Shown in pieces: positions 44,085-55,698 of a stretch of DNA of 64,000 nucleotides. Within the stretch, counting starts at the first letter, position 1, and every line of letters starts with the position of its first letter. Both the position numbers and the translations under genes were made by a program. The notes under the pieces are model-generated. The model made no database searches. It saw only the letters and a program-made list of their open reading frames with translations, and had not been told where the DNA came from. Origin of the DNA: Pseudomonas agarici (GTDB taxonomy: Bacteria; Pseudomonadota; Gammaproteobacteria; Pseudomonadales; Pseudomonadaceae); the NCBI RefSeq assembly GCF_900109755.1, contig NZ_FOAR01000010.1:1-64000 (forward strand), written 5' to 3'.

Positions 44085-45005
44085 ATGACTTCGAAGCTGG
44101 AACAACTCAAGCAGTTCACCACCGTGGTCGCGGACACCGGCGACCTCGACGCCATTACTCGCCTCAAGCCGGTCGACGCCACCACCAACCCGTCACTGCT
44201 GCTCAAGGCTGCCGCGCTGCCAGGCTACGCCGAGTTGCTGAAAAGCGCCGTGGCCCATGCCAAGGGCGATGTCGGCCTGGCCTGCGACCACTTTGCCGTA
44301 GCGGTCGGCGGTGGCATTCTCAAGGCGATTCCGGGACGTATCTCCACCGAGGTCGATGCCCGCCTGTCGTTCGACGAAGCGGCGCTGTTGAGCAAGGCCA
44401 ACCAGTTGATCGAGCTGTATGACAAGGCCGGCGTCGGACGTGACCGCGTGCTGATCAAGCTGGCGTCCACCTGGGAAGGCATCCGTGCCGCCGAGAAGCT
44501 GGAAAAGGCGGGTATCCAGACTAACCTGACCCTGCTGTTCTCCTTCGCCCAGGCGGCTGCCTGCGCCGACGCCGGGGTGTTTCTGATCTCGCCGTTCGTG
44601 GGGCGCATCTACGACTGGTACAAGAAGTCCACGGGCAACGAATACACCGGCGCCGACGATCCGGGCGTGCAGTCGGTGACCCGCATCTACAACTACTACA
44701 AGGCCAATGACTACCAGACGGTGGTCATGGGCGCCAGCTTCCGCAATATCAACCAGATCGAGCAGTTGGCCGGTTGCGACCGCCTGACCATCAGCCCGGA
44801 CCTGCTGGAAAAGTTGGCCCAGGACTCAGGTACCTTGGCCCGCAAGTTGGCTCCGGGCCATGCTGGCGAAGCTCGGCTGAAGCTGACCGAGGCGCAATTT
44901 CGCTGGGCCTCCAATGAAGACGCCATGGCCACCGAGAAACTGGCCGAGGGCATTCGCCAATTCGCCCGTGACCAGGAGAAACTCGAAGCCCTGCTCTCCC
45001 GGTAA
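44085..45005 (+). CDS. tal: Transaldolase
   Basis: A 306-residue TalB-type enzyme of the non-oxidative pentose phosphate pathway; it transfers dihydroxyacetone units between sedoheptulose-7-phosphate and glyceraldehyde-3-phosphate. [12 protein letters not shown] near residue 30 and the Schiff-base Lys in [12 protein letters not shown] are diagnostic. [17 protein letters not shown] and [14 protein letters not shown] follow as expected. Length is slightly under that of E. coli TalB. A 36-nt hairpin follows the stop by 9 nt. Confidence 0.95.
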   Translation: MTSKLEQLKQFTTVVADTGDLDAITRLKPVDATTNPSLLLKAAALPGYAELLKSAVAHAKGDVGLACDHFAVAVGGGILKAIPGRISTEVDARLSFDEAALLSKANQLIELYDKAGVGRDRVLIKLASTWEGIRAAEKLEKAGIQTNLTLLFSFAQAAACADAGVFLISPFVGRIYDWYKKSTGNEYTGADDPGVQSVTRIYNYYKANDYQTVVMGASFRNINQIEQLAGCDRLTISPDLLEKLAQDSGTLARKLAPGHAGEARLKLTEAQFRWASNEDAMATEKLAEGIRQFARDQEKLEALLSR

Positions 45006-45013
45006 TCCTGTCA

Positions 45014-45049
45014 CTGATCGTTCTCGCGCTGGAGCGTGGGAACGATCAG
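45014..45049. repeat. 36-nt hairpin repeat after tal
   Basis: CTGATCGTTC and GAACGATCAG form a perfect 10-bp stem with a 16-nt loop containing GGAGCGTGGG. It shares outer arms, length and loop core with the element at 36216-36251 read in the opposite sense. Position 9 nt after the stop suggests it also ends or protects the tal transcript. Confidence 0.7.
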
Positions 45050-45219
45050 ATTGCCCGCAATGAGATATCGCGGCGTGATCGAAAGACCAACCCCGTAACG
45101 CCTTTGGGCATTGCCTACAGACCTGCGCAACAATCCGTCACAACCTCACTACACTCTGTTCATTGAGCCCAACCGCCAGGCAAGCCTACACTCTCGCGCC
45201 TGCCCTGTGAGAGAACACC

Positions 45220-46680
45220 ATGGCCACCCCCGACATCTCTCCCCACGATTGCCGACAACGCTGGCTCGCCCTGATGGTGTTGTGCCTCGGGGTCCTGATG
45301 ATTGTGCTCGACACCACCATCGTCAACGTTGCCCTGCCATCGATCAAGACCGACCTGGGGTTCTCCGAAACCGCCCTGGCCTGGGTGGTGAACGCCTATA
45401 TGCTGACCTTCGGCGGCTTCCTGTTGCTCGGCGGACGCCTGGGTGATCTGTACGGGCATCGCCGGCTGTTCCTGCTGGGTATCGCTTTCTTCACCCTGGC
45501 CTCCCTGGTCTGTGGCATTGCCCAAAGCCAGGCCGTGCTGGTCTGGGCTCGCGCCTTCCAGGGCCTGGCCGCCGCGGTAGTCACCGCCGTGGCGTTGTCA
45601 TTGATCATGGACCTGTTCAGTGAGCCGGCCGAGCGTGCCAAGGCCATGGGCGTCTACGGTTTTGTCTGTGCCGGCGGCGGTAGCCTGGGCGCGCTGCTCG
45701 GCGGGGTGCTGACCAGCGCCCTGAGCTGGCACTGGATTTTCCTGGTCAATCTGCCGATCGGCATAGCGGTGATCCTGTTGTCCTTGCGCCTGTTGTCGAA
45801 AACCCTCAACGAGCACCCTTCGCGCCATCTGGATGTGGCCGGTGCCCTGACGGTGACGGCTTCGCTGATGCTGGCGGTGTACGCCATCGTCAATGGCAAT
45901 GAAATGGGCTGGGGCTCCACCCGCACCATCTGGCAACTGGGCCTGGCCGGTGGCCTGTTGATTGCCTTCCTGGTGATCGAAACTCGGGTCAAGGTACCAT
46001 TGATGCCGTTGCGCCTGTTTAGCCGGCGCAACCTGGCCATCGCCAATATCGTCAGCGTGCTCTGGGCCGCAGCGATGTTTGCCTGGTTCTTCCTGTCGGC
46101 GCTGTATATGCAACTGGTGCTGGGTTACACGCCGCTGCAAGTCGGCCTGGCCTTCCTCCCCGCGAACCTGATCATGGCGATTTTTTCCCTGGGTATTTCG
46201 GCCAGGCTGGTGATGCGCTTCGGCATCCGTAGCCCTCTGGCAGCCGGCCTGGCACTGGCGACCCTCGGCCTGCTGCTGTTCGCCCAAGCCCCCGTGAACG
46301 GCGCTTTCATGCACGATATCCTGCCAGGCATGCTGCTGCTGGGACTGGGTGCTGGCATCGCGTTCAACCCACTGCTGCTGGCGGCGATGAACGATGTCGC
46401 ACCGTCCGAGTCGGGCCTGGCGTCCGGGGTGGTCAATACCGCCTTCATGATGGGTGGCGCATTGGGGCTCGCCGCGCTTGCCAGTCTCGCTCAGGCGCGC
46501 AGCCAGTTGCACCTGAGCACCGGGTTATCGCCATTGGAGGCTCTCAACGAAGGCTATCAAGCCGCCTTCCTGGTGGGCGCCTTGTTTTCCGCGCTGGGCG
46601 CCGGTATCGCCGCGACGCTGATGCGCACGAAAACCGCCAGCAACATCGGCGGCGAGGCACCGTCGGCCAGTGATCACTGA
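45220..46680 (+). CDS. DHA2-family MFS exporter (14-TM type)
   Basis: A 486-residue membrane protein. LDTTIVNVALPSIKTDLG in TM1 and GGRLGDLYGHRRLFLLG in the first cytoplasmic loop are signatures of the EmrB/QacA branch, with about 14 hydrophobic segments overall. Such proteins export drugs or metabolites by proton antiport. No EmrA-like adaptor is adjacent, so it may work alone. The gene stands by itself between tal and a convergent VOC gene. Confidence 0.88.
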   Translation: MATPDISPHDCRQRWLALMVLCLGVLMIVLDTTIVNVALPSIKTDLGFSETALAWVVNAYMLTFGGFLLLGGRLGDLYGHRRLFLLGIAFFTLASLVCGIAQSQAVLVWARAFQGLAAAVVTAVALSLIMDLFSEPAERAKAMGVYGFVCAGGGSLGALLGGVLTSALSWHWIFLVNLPIGIAVILLSLRLLSKTLNEHPSRHLDVAGALTVTASLMLAVYAIVNGNEMGWGSTRTIWQLGLAGGLLIAFLVIETRVKVPLMPLRLFSRRNLAIANIVSVLWAAAMFAWFFLSALYMQLVLGYTPLQVGLAFLPANLIMAIFSLGISARLVMRFGIRSPLAAGLALATLGLLLFAQAPVNGAFMHDILPGMLLLGLGAGIAFNPLLLAAMNDVAPSESGLASGVVNTAFMMGGALGLAALASLAQARSQLHLSTGLSPLEALNEGYQAAFLVGALFSALGAGIAATLMRTKTASNIGGEAPSASDH

Positions 46681-46769
46681 GTGGACGCAGAGGTTTCGCC
46701 AGCCACTTTTTTGTCGCTCGGCCCGGCTGCTCCGGCAGACCCCTTGCCGGGAATCGCCGCCCAGCCGGG

Positions 46770-47168
46770 TTAGGAGGCCAGCCCGAGGCCTGCGGCCAGC
46801 TCGGAAATCTCGATCAGGTTCAGGTCTGGATCGCGCACATACACCGAGCGGATCGGTGCACTGGCTCCGGTACGCATTACCGGCCCCTCGATGATCGGCC
46901 AGTCGGCCTGGCGCAACCGTTCGATCACCTGTTCCAGGGGAATGGCGGCGATAAAGCACAGGTCCAGCGCCCCTGGCACTGGCAGATGGGCCTTGGGCTC
47001 GAACTCATGGCCACGCACATGCAGGTTGATCTTCTGGTGGCCGAAGCGAAACGCCTTGCGCCCGCCGGCAAAGGTTTCCAGGCGCATGCCCAGCACCCGC
47101 ACGTAGAAATCCTCGGCGGCCACGGCATCGATGGTGGTTAGCACCAAGTGGTCGAGATGGTCGATCAT
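46770..47168 (-). CDS. VOC (glyoxalase/dioxygenase fold) family protein
   Basis: A 132-residue single-unit VOC protein with AGGAGCTGACCC before the ATG. Metal-site residues are likely His8 in DHLDHLVLT, a mid-protein His (NLHVRGHEF), and the terminal Glu in NLIEISEL. YVRDPDLNLIEI is the usual end motif. Function is open: small VOC proteins include lyases, dioxygenases and resistance proteins. The P. aeruginosa itaconate cluster contains a gene of similar type (PA0880, annotated as a ring-cleaving dioxygenase) that is missing from the operon here, so this could be its displaced counterpart. Confidence 0.75.
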   Translation of the reverse strand: MIDHLDHLVLTTIDAVAAEDFYVRVLGMRLETFAGGRKAFRFGHQKINLHVRGHEFEPKAHLPVPGALDLCFIAAIPLEQVIERLRQADWPIIEGPVMRTGASAPIRSVYVRDPDLNLIEISELAAGLGLAS

Positions 47169-47268
47169 GGGTCAGCTCCTGAGGCCTATCGGACTCGTTG
47201 CGCTTGTGGCTTCTACTGCTACCGGACTCCAGACAATAGACCCCGTCCCAGGACCCGGTGCAATAACG

Positions 47269-48540
47269 TCAGGCGCCGGCAATCGCTTCGGACGCCGCCA
47301 GCATGGCTCGCAACAATACCGCGCAGCCCGCCGCCAGGTCCTTGGGATCGGCATTCTCGATTTCGTTGTGACTGATCCCGCCCTCGCACGGCACGAAAAT
47401 CATCCCCGCCGGCCCCAGTTTCGCCAGGAAGATCGCATCATGCCCCGCGCCACTGACGATATTCATATGGGACAACCCCAACCCCTCGGCCGCATTACGC
47501 ACTGCCTCGACACAACCCTTGTTGAAATACAGTGGCGGGAAATCCGCGGTCGGCGTCAGTTCGAAGCTCAACCCATGCTCGCTACACGTGTTATCGATGA
47601 CCTCCCTGACCTCGGCAATCATCGAGTCCAGACGTGCCGGCTCCAGGTGCCGGAAGTCCAGGGTCATGCGCACTTCCCCTGGGATCACATTGCGCGAACC
47701 TGGATACGCCTGCAGGCAGCCGACAGTGCCGCAGGCATGAGGTTGGTGCCCGAGGGCCGCACGATTGACCGCCGCCACCACCGCCGCCGCGCCGACCAAG
47801 GCATCTTTGCGCAGGTGCATCGGGGTCGGCCCGGCATGGGCCTCGACGCCGTTGAGCCTGAGGTCGAACCACTTCTGGCCCAGCGCCCCCAGCACCACGC
47901 CAATGGTCTTGCGTTCATCCTCAAGGATCGGCCCCTGTTCGATATGCGCCTCGAAATAAGCCCCCACCGCGTGTCCGCTCGCCGCACGCGGGCCGGCGTA
48001 ACCGATGGCGTTCAGGGCTTCGCCCACGGTGACGCCCTCGGCATCGGTCTTGGCCAGGGTTTCTTCAAGGCTGAACTCTTGCGCAAACACCCCTGAACCC
48101 ATCATGCAAGGGGCGAACCGCGAGCCCTCCTCATTGGTCCACACCACCACTTCCAGCGGTGCCTCGGTTTCGATGCCAAGGTCATTGAGGGTACGCAACA
48201 CCTCCACTCCGGCCAACACGCCGAAGCAGCCGTCGAACTTGCCGCCGGTGGGCTGGGTATCGATGTGGCTGCCGGTCATCACCGGTGGTAGCAATGGATT
48301 GCGCCCCGGTCGACGGGCAAAAATATTACCCACGGCATCAACGCTCACGGTGCAGCCGGCGTCCTTGCACCAGCCGACAAAAATATCCCGGGCCTGGCGA
48401 TCGAGATCGGTCAGGGCCAGACGACAGACGCCGCCCTTGACCGTCGCGCCAAGCTGGGCAAGCTCCATGAGCGAATGCCACAAGCGCTCACTGTTGATGT
48501 GCTGATGGTCGGACTGCATAACGTGGGCCAACGCGTTCAT
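47269..48540 (-). CDS. Zn-dependent N-carbamoyl amino acid hydrolase / beta-ureidopropionase
   Basis: A 423-residue M20-type amidohydrolase with GAGGAG before the ATG. Metal ligands appear in GSHIDTQPTGGKFDG (His and Asp) and WTNEEGSRFAP (Glu), and in AHIEQGPILE and GAGHDAIFL (two more His). This is the hydantoinase/carbamoylase (AmaB/HyuC) branch. With dihydropyrimidinase and dihydropyrimidine dehydrogenase next door, the expected step is hydrolysis of N-carbamoyl-beta-alanine to beta-alanine, CO2 and ammonia. It is followed upstream on the same strand by the NCS1 importer gene (96-bp gap). Confidence 0.88.
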   Translation of the reverse strand: MNALAHVMQSDHQHINSERLWHSLMELAQLGATVKGGVCRLALTDLDRQARDIFVGWCKDAGCTVSVDAVGNIFARRPGRNPLLPPVMTGSHIDTQPTGGKFDGCFGVLAGVEVLRTLNDLGIETEAPLEVVVWTNEEGSRFAPCMMGSGVFAQEFSLEETLAKTDAEGVTVGEALNAIGYAGPRAASGHAVGAYFEAHIEQGPILEDERKTIGVVLGALGQKWFDLRLNGVEAHAGPTPMHLRKDALVGAAAVVAAVNRAALGHQPHACGTVGCLQAYPGSRNVIPGEVRMTLDFRHLEPARLDSMIAEVREVIDNTCSEHGLSFELTPTADFPPLYFNKGCVEAVRNAAEGLGLSHMNIVSGAGHDAIFLAKLGPAGMIFVPCEGGISHNEIENADPKDLAAGCAVLLRAMLAASEAIAGA

Positions 48541-48636
48541 GATGATCTCCTCAAACAGTTCCTGTTACACCGATCTTTCCCGCGCCAAGCAGGGCAATGT
48601 CGGCCTGGATGCTCCGTGCCGCCTTTTTTGGCAATA

Positions 48637-50127
48637 TCAGACTAATGGCTTGGCGGCCACCACGGCCTTGTCGCTGCCCAACCGGCACAGCCCGTAATAC
48701 AACACGCCACCCAGCGTCGAGCCGGTGAACCAGCCATAGTCGTAGAACCAGCTAAACGCGCTGCTGCCCAGGGATATCAGCGTCAACACCACGGGTAGGC
48801 CGAAGGCCAGGAAACCGTTCCAGTTCCACGCCGGGTAGACATCGTCACGGTACAGACCAGCCAGATCCAGGCGCTGCTGCTTGATGATGAAATAGTCCAC
48901 CACCATGATCCCGGCAATCGGCCCAAGCAGGCTCGAATAGCCCAACAGCCAGTTGGAATACACCGTCTCCAGGCTTACATCGGAGACCAACAGGCCGAGC
49001 TTCTTCAGCAACTCATGACTCATCAGCAACAACCCCACCAGACCGGTCAGCATGACCGCCGTGGTGCGATTGATCAGCTTGGGAGCAATATTTTGGAAGT
49101 CATTGGTGGGCGAGACGATGTTCGCCGCCGTGTTGGTGGCCAAGGTGGCGATAATAATCAGGGCCATCGCCAGGGCCACCCAGACCGGACTCTGGATATG
49201 TCCGATCAGGCTGACCGGATCGGACACCGTCTGGCCCACCAGCGATGCCGAGGCTGCCGTCATTACCACACCCAAAGCGGCGAACAGGAACATCGTCAGC
49301 GGCAAACCGAGAATCTGCCCGACGATCTGGTCCTTCTGGCTTTTGGCATAGCGACTAAAATCGGGGATGTTCAGCGACAGGGTGGCCCAGAAGCCGACCA
49401 TCGCCGTCAGCCCGGCAAAGAAGTAGCCGTAGACACTGGCACCTTCAGGCCGCTTGGGCGGCTGGGCGAGCAACTCGGTCAGGGAAATATGCGGCAAGGC
49501 CCACACCAACAAACCCAAGCCGACCAACACCAGCAGCGGTGCCGAGAGGACTTCCAGCCACTTGATCGACTCCGCTCCACGCAACACCACCCACAGATTC
49601 AGGCACCAGAAGATCATGAAGCCGATCGCCTCGCCGGTGCCGCCCAGGGACTTCCATCCCTCGAAGATAGAGCCGAGAAACAGGTGGATCGCCAGCCCGC
49701 CGAACAGGGTCTGGATGCCAAACCAGCCGCAAGCCACCAATGCGCGGATCAGGCACGGCACGTTGGAGCCGATCACCCCGAAGGACGAACGCAGCAGTAC
49801 CGGAAACGGGATGCCGTATTTGGTGCCGGCGAAGGCATTGAGCGTCAGGGGAATCAGCACCACGATATTGGCCAGCAGGATTGCCAGCAGCGCTTCGCCC
49901 ACTGTCAACCCGAAATACGCGGTGAGGACACCGCCCAGGGTATAGGTCGGTACGCAGATCGACATGCCGATCCACAAGGCGGTGATATGCCATTGATTCC
50001 AGGTGCGTTCGTGAACCTTGGTCGGGGCGATGTCGTGATTGTAACGGGGGCTGTCGAGGACGTCGTTGCCGGCTTCCAGCTCGTACAAGCCAGCACGCTC
50101 AGTCACTTGCGATCGGTTCTGTTGCAT
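48637..50127 (-). CDS. NCS1-family nucleobase/hydantoin:cation symporter
   Basis: 496 residues from the ATG at 50127 (MQQNRSQVTERAG), after GGAGCGG; the longer frame adds 32 implausible residues. About 12 TM segments. Family landmarks are RTWNQWHITALWIGMSICVPTYTLGG (core WNQWHITALWIGM), GIPFPVLLRSSFGVIGSNVP and NIPDFSRYAKSQKDQ. It probably imports uracil, thymine or a dihydropyrimidine/hydantoin for the adjacent pathway. Divergent from hydA across a 670-bp region. Confidence 0.88.
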   Translation of the reverse strand: MQQNRSQVTERAGLYELEAGNDVLDSPRYNHDIAPTKVHERTWNQWHITALWIGMSICVPTYTLGGVLTAYFGLTVGEALLAILLANIVVLIPLTLNAFAGTKYGIPFPVLLRSSFGVIGSNVPCLIRALVACGWFGIQTLFGGLAIHLFLGSIFEGWKSLGGTGEAIGFMIFWCLNLWVVLRGAESIKWLEVLSAPLLVLVGLGLLVWALPHISLTELLAQPPKRPEGASVYGYFFAGLTAMVGFWATLSLNIPDFSRYAKSQKDQIVGQILGLPLTMFLFAALGVVMTAASASLVGQTVSDPVSLIGHIQSPVWVALAMALIIIATLATNTAANIVSPTNDFQNIAPKLINRTTAVMLTGLVGLLLMSHELLKKLGLLVSDVSLETVYSNWLLGYSSLLGPIAGIMVVDYFIIKQQRLDLAGLYRDDVYPAWNWNGFLAFGLPVVLTLISLGSSAFSWFYDYGWFTGSTLGGVLYYGLCRLGSDKAVVAAKPLV

Positions 50128-52235
<2,108 letters not shown>

Positions 52236-52239
52236 ACGC

Positions 52240-52344
52240 CTGGCGGCCTGTGCGGTGCGTTCGCTAGCTCAAATTCGGATACCCGCAGGCCAGGGGCTTG
52301 TGGCATCCAAAATTGACTAACAGAGCTCGCCACGCAGGGGCTAC
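52240..52344 (+). repeat. 105-bp internally deleted relative of the interspersed element (copy 3)
   Basis: Begins CTGGCGGCCTGTGCGGTG and ends CACGCAGGGGCTAC. Its left 45 bp align with the start of the element at 18138 (GGCCTGTRCGGTG, AGCTC, TTCGGAT) and its right 55 bp with the end of that element (GGCCAGGGG, GTGGC, ATTGACT, CACGCAGG). About 60 internal bases are missing. It is more diverged than the two full-length copies and lies between hydA and preT. Confidence 0.75.
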
Positions 52345-52412
52345 TCGATCCGCCAGAGATAAAACCACTGCCCGCCTAGAGGCAATTCGCACAAAACCGT
52401 GAGGCCTTCACC

Positions 52413-53780
52413 GTGATCAAGACCCTGAGCCACCTTCCTCATCCCAGTGACAACCCGGCTGCCCTCGCCGCCCATTTCACCGACCTGGCGCCGCCGTTGA
52501 ACGCTCGTCAGGCCCATCTGGAGGCATCGCGCTGCCTGTATTGCTACGACGCTCCGTGCGTTAACGCTTGTCCCAGCGACATCGATATCCCGTCGTTTAT
52601 TCGCAATATTCATCAGGACAATGTCCAGGGCGCCGCGCAGAAGATTCTGGAGGCCAATATTCTCGGCGGCAGCTGTGCGCGGGTCTGCCCGACCGAAGTC
52701 CTCTGCCAGCAAGCCTGTGTGCGCAACAACAGCCAGGAATGTGCGCCGGTGCTGATCGGCCTGTTGCAACGCTTTGCCGTCGACAATGCGCACTTCAGCG
52801 AACACCCGTTCAAGCGCTCGGCCGCCAGCGGCAAGCGGATCGCCGTGGTCGGGGCCGGTCCCGCCGGCTTGTCCTGCGCCCATCGACTGGCCATGCACGG
52901 TCATGACGTAGTGATCTTCGAAGCGCGAGAAAAAGCCGGCGGCCTCAATGAATATGGGATCGCCAGATACAAACTGGTGGACGATTTCGCCCAGCACGAA
53001 CTGGAGTTTCTATTGCAGATCGGCGGCATCGAGATCCGCCACGGACAGAAAATGGGTCGCAATCTGTCCCTAAGCGAACTGCACTCACAGTTCGACGCGG
53101 TGTTCCTCGGCCTCGGTCTGGCCGCCACCCGCCAACTGGGGCTGACCGACGAAGACGCACCGGGCCTGCTGCCCGCCACTGAGTACATCAGCGAACTGCG
53201 CCAGGCCAGCGACCTCAGCCAACTGCCGCTGGCCAACCGCTGCATCGTGCTCGGTGCCGGCAATACCGCCATCGACATGGCCGTGCAGATGGCCCGTCTT
53301 GGCGCCCAGGACGTCAACCTGGTGTATCGCCGTGGGCTGGAGGACATGGGCGCTACCGCCCATGAGCAGGCGATCGCCAAGGCCAATCAGGTGCGCCTGC
53401 TGACCTGGGCTCAACCGCAAGCGGTGCTGCTCAACGAGCGGGGTCAGGTGCGCGGCATGCGCTTTGCCCGTACCCGCCTGGAAAACGGTCGTTTGCAGAG
53501 CACCGGCGCAACCTTTGAACTGGCCGCCGACGCCATCTTCAAAGCCATCGGCCAGACCTTCGATGACACGGTCCTGGACGATCCGTTGGCCCGCGAACTG
53601 CGCCGCGTGGGTGATCGTATCGAAGTTGACGAGCACCTGCGCACCAGTGTGCCCGGCGTCTACGCTGGCGGCGACTGCATCAGCCTCGGCCAGGACCTCA
53701 CAGTCCAGGCCGTCCAACACGGCAAGCTGGCCGCCGAGGCCATCCACGCCCAACTCTTGCTCAATGTGGAGGCTGCATAA
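52413..53780 (+). CDS. preT: NAD-dependent dihydropyrimidine dehydrogenase subunit PreT
   Basis: A 455-residue flavoprotein with a GTG start. The N-terminal region has two cysteine clusters, CLYCYDAPCVNACP and GSCARVCPTEVLCQQAC, which bind 4Fe-4S in the GltD/DPD family. Dinucleotide sites are VVGAGPAGLSCAHRL (FAD) and VLGAGNTAIDMAVQMA (NAD). The C-terminal VYAGGDCISLGQDLTVQAV is the conserved FAD closing motif. It passes electrons between NAD(H) and PreA for reduction of uracil and thymine. Its stop is directly followed by the preA ATG. Confidence 0.9.
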   Translation: MIKTLSHLPHPSDNPAALAAHFTDLAPPLNARQAHLEASRCLYCYDAPCVNACPSDIDIPSFIRNIHQDNVQGAAQKILEANILGGSCARVCPTEVLCQQACVRNNSQECAPVLIGLLQRFAVDNAHFSEHPFKRSAASGKRIAVVGAGPAGLSCAHRLAMHGHDVVIFEAREKAGGLNEYGIARYKLVDDFAQHELEFLLQIGGIEIRHGQKMGRNLSLSELHSQFDAVFLGLGLAATRQLGLTDEDAPGLLPATEYISELRQASDLSQLPLANRCIVLGAGNTAIDMAVQMARLGAQDVNLVYRRGLEDMGATAHEQAIAKANQVRLLTWAQPQAVLLNERGQVRGMRFARTRLENGRLQSTGATFELAADAIFKAIGQTFDDTVLDDPLARELRRVGDRIEVDEHLRTSVPGVYAGGDCISLGQDLTVQAVQHGKLAAEAIHAQLLLNVEAA

Positions 53781-55061
53781 ATGGCCGATCTGTCGATTGT
53801 CTTCGCCGGCATCAAGGCTCCCAATCCGTTCTGGCTGGCCTCCGCGCCGCCCACCGACAAGGCCTATAACGTGGTCCGCGCCTTCGAGGCCGGCTGGGGC
53901 GGCGCGGTCTGGAAAACCCTGGGGGAAGACCCCGCCGCGGTCAACGTGTCCTCGCGCTATTCGGCGCACTTCGGACCCAACCGCGAAGTGATGGGCATCA
54001 ACAACATCGAACTGATCACCGACCGCTCCCTGGAGGTCAACCTGCGGGAGATTACCCAGGTCAAGAAGGATTGGCCGGACCGGGCGCTGATCGTGTCGTT
54101 GATGGTACCTTGCGAGGAAGACTCGTGGAAATTCATCCTGCCCCTGGTGGAAGCCACCGGAGCGGACGGCATCGAACTGAACTTCGGCTGTCCCCATGGC
54201 ATGCCCGAGCGCGGCATGGGCGCTGCGGTCGGCCAGGTTCCCGAGTATGTGGAGATGGTCACACGCTGGTGCAAGACCTACTGCTCGCTGCCGGTGATCG
54301 TCAAGTTGACCCCGAACATCACCGATATCCGCCTATCGGCCCGCGCCGCCCATCGCGGCGGGGCCGACGCGGTGTCGCTGATCAACACCATCAACTCCAT
54401 CACCAGCGTCGATCTCGATCGCATGGTTGCCCTGCCCATGGTCGGCAGCCAGAGCACCCACGGCGGCTACTGCGGCCCGGCGGTCAAGCCCATCGCCCTG
54501 AACATGGTCGCGGAAATCGCCCGCGACTCGCAGACCCATGGCCTGCCGATCTGCGGCATCGGTGGCATCGGCAGTTGGCGCGATGCCGCTGAGTTCGTCG
54601 CCCTGGGTTGCGGCGCGGTGCAGGTGTGTACGGCGGCAATGCTCCACGGCTTCCGTATCGTCGATGAGATGAAGGACGGTCTGTCGCGCTGGATGGACAG
54701 CCAGGGCTATACCCGCTTGCAGCAGTTTTCCGGCAAAGCGGTCGGCAATACCACCGACTGGAAGTACCTGGACATCAACTATCAGGTCATCGCGAAGATC
54801 GACCAGGACGCCTGTATCGGCTGCGGCCGTTGCCATATCGCCTGCGAAGACACCTCGCACCAGGCCATCGCCAGCCTGCGCCAGGCCGATGGCAGCCACA
54901 GCTATGAAGTGATCGACGCAGAATGTGTGGGCTGCAACCTGTGCCAAATCACCTGCCCGGTAGCGGACTGCATCGAGATGGTGCCCCAGGCAACCGACAA
55001 ACCGTTCCTCGACTGGAACCACGATCCGCGCAACCCCTATCGGATCCAGGAGGCCAGCTAA
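53781..55061 (+). CDS. preA: NAD-dependent dihydropyrimidine dehydrogenase subunit PreA
   Basis: A 426-residue protein with an FMN TIM barrel of the dihydroorotate dehydrogenase type (about 1-310). The active-site Cys is in NFGCPHGMPERGMGAAVGQ, and the FMN contacts include ICGIGGIGSWRDAAEF. A C-terminal ferredoxin domain carries two 4Fe-4S motifs, CIGCGRCHIACEDT and CVGCNLCQITCPV. It reduces uracil/thymine to the dihydro forms. Only 16 bp separate its stop from that of the convergent TetR gene. Confidence 0.92.
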   Translation: MADLSIVFAGIKAPNPFWLASAPPTDKAYNVVRAFEAGWGGAVWKTLGEDPAAVNVSSRYSAHFGPNREVMGINNIELITDRSLEVNLREITQVKKDWPDRALIVSLMVPCEEDSWKFILPLVEATGADGIELNFGCPHGMPERGMGAAVGQVPEYVEMVTRWCKTYCSLPVIVKLTPNITDIRLSARAAHRGGADAVSLINTINSITSVDLDRMVALPMVGSQSTHGGYCGPAVKPIALNMVAEIARDSQTHGLPICGIGGIGSWRDAAEFVALGCGAVQVCTAAMLHGFRIVDEMKDGLSRWMDSQGYTRLQQFSGKAVGNTTDWKYLDINYQVIAKIDQDACIGCGRCHIACEDTSHQAIASLRQADGSHSYEVIDAECVGCNLCQITCPVADCIEMVPQATDKPFLDWNHDPRNPYRIQEAS

Positions 55062-55077
55062 CCAGAGCACCGGGGGA

Positions 55078-55698
55078 TCAGGGCTCCAACCCGATCCCTC
55101 GCAGGATGACCTGGGTCACTGTCTGCACCGCCTTTTCGAACTGCAGGTCCGACAGCGGCTGGTGATCGTTGAGAATCGCCACCTGATGGCTGAAGTCGGC
55201 ATAGTGCTGGGTCGAGGCCCAGATCATGTACAGCAGGCTCAACGGCTCCACCGGCAGAATCCGACCGTCCTCCACCCACTGGCGAATCTTCGCCTCCTTC
55301 ATCTTGGCCCAGTCATACAGGCCGAGATCGAGAGTCTCACCCAAGGCCGGCGCACCATGGATGATTTCATTGGCCCAGACTTTCGAGCCGTGGGGCCGGG
55401 TTCGCGAATGATTCATCTTGGCGCGAATATAGCTGCTCAGTACCACCCGAGGATCGTCGAACATCTCGAAACACAGGGCATCCTGCTTCCACACCTCCAG
55501 CAGATCGAGGAGTACCGCGTTATAGAGCTCGCTCTTGGTGCTAAAGTAATAGTGCAAATTGGAGCGCGGCAACTGTACCTCTTCGGCAATATCCGCCATG
55601 GCGGTGCCACCGAAGCCCTTTTCGGCAAAGACCTTCTCGGCCGCCAGGAGAATCTTCTCGACGTTACTGCGACGAATCCGAATCTTGTGATTGCCCAT
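55078..55698 (-). CDS. TetR-family regulator (RutR-like)
   Basis: 206 residues from the ATG at 55698 (MGNHKIRIRRSN), after AGGGAG; 21 extra codons upstream are rejected. The HTH reads ILLAAEKVFAEKGFGGTAMADIAEE with recognition helix LPRSNLHYYFSTK. The C-terminal domain (SSYIRAKMNHSRTRPHGSKVWANEII) looks like the RutR/YcdC ligand domain, which in E. coli senses uracil or thymine. It is convergent with preTA and probably controls the pyrimidine genes. Confidence 0.85.
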   Translation of the reverse strand: MGNHKIRIRRSNVEKILLAAEKVFAEKGFGGTAMADIAEEVQLPRSNLHYYFSTKSELYNAVLLDLLEVWKQDALCFEMFDDPRVVLSSYIRAKMNHSRTRPHGSKVWANEIIHGAPALGETLDLGLYDWAKMKEAKIRQWVEDGRILPVEPLSLLYMIWASTQHYADFSHQVAILNDHQPLSDLQFEKAVQTVTQVILRGIGLEP

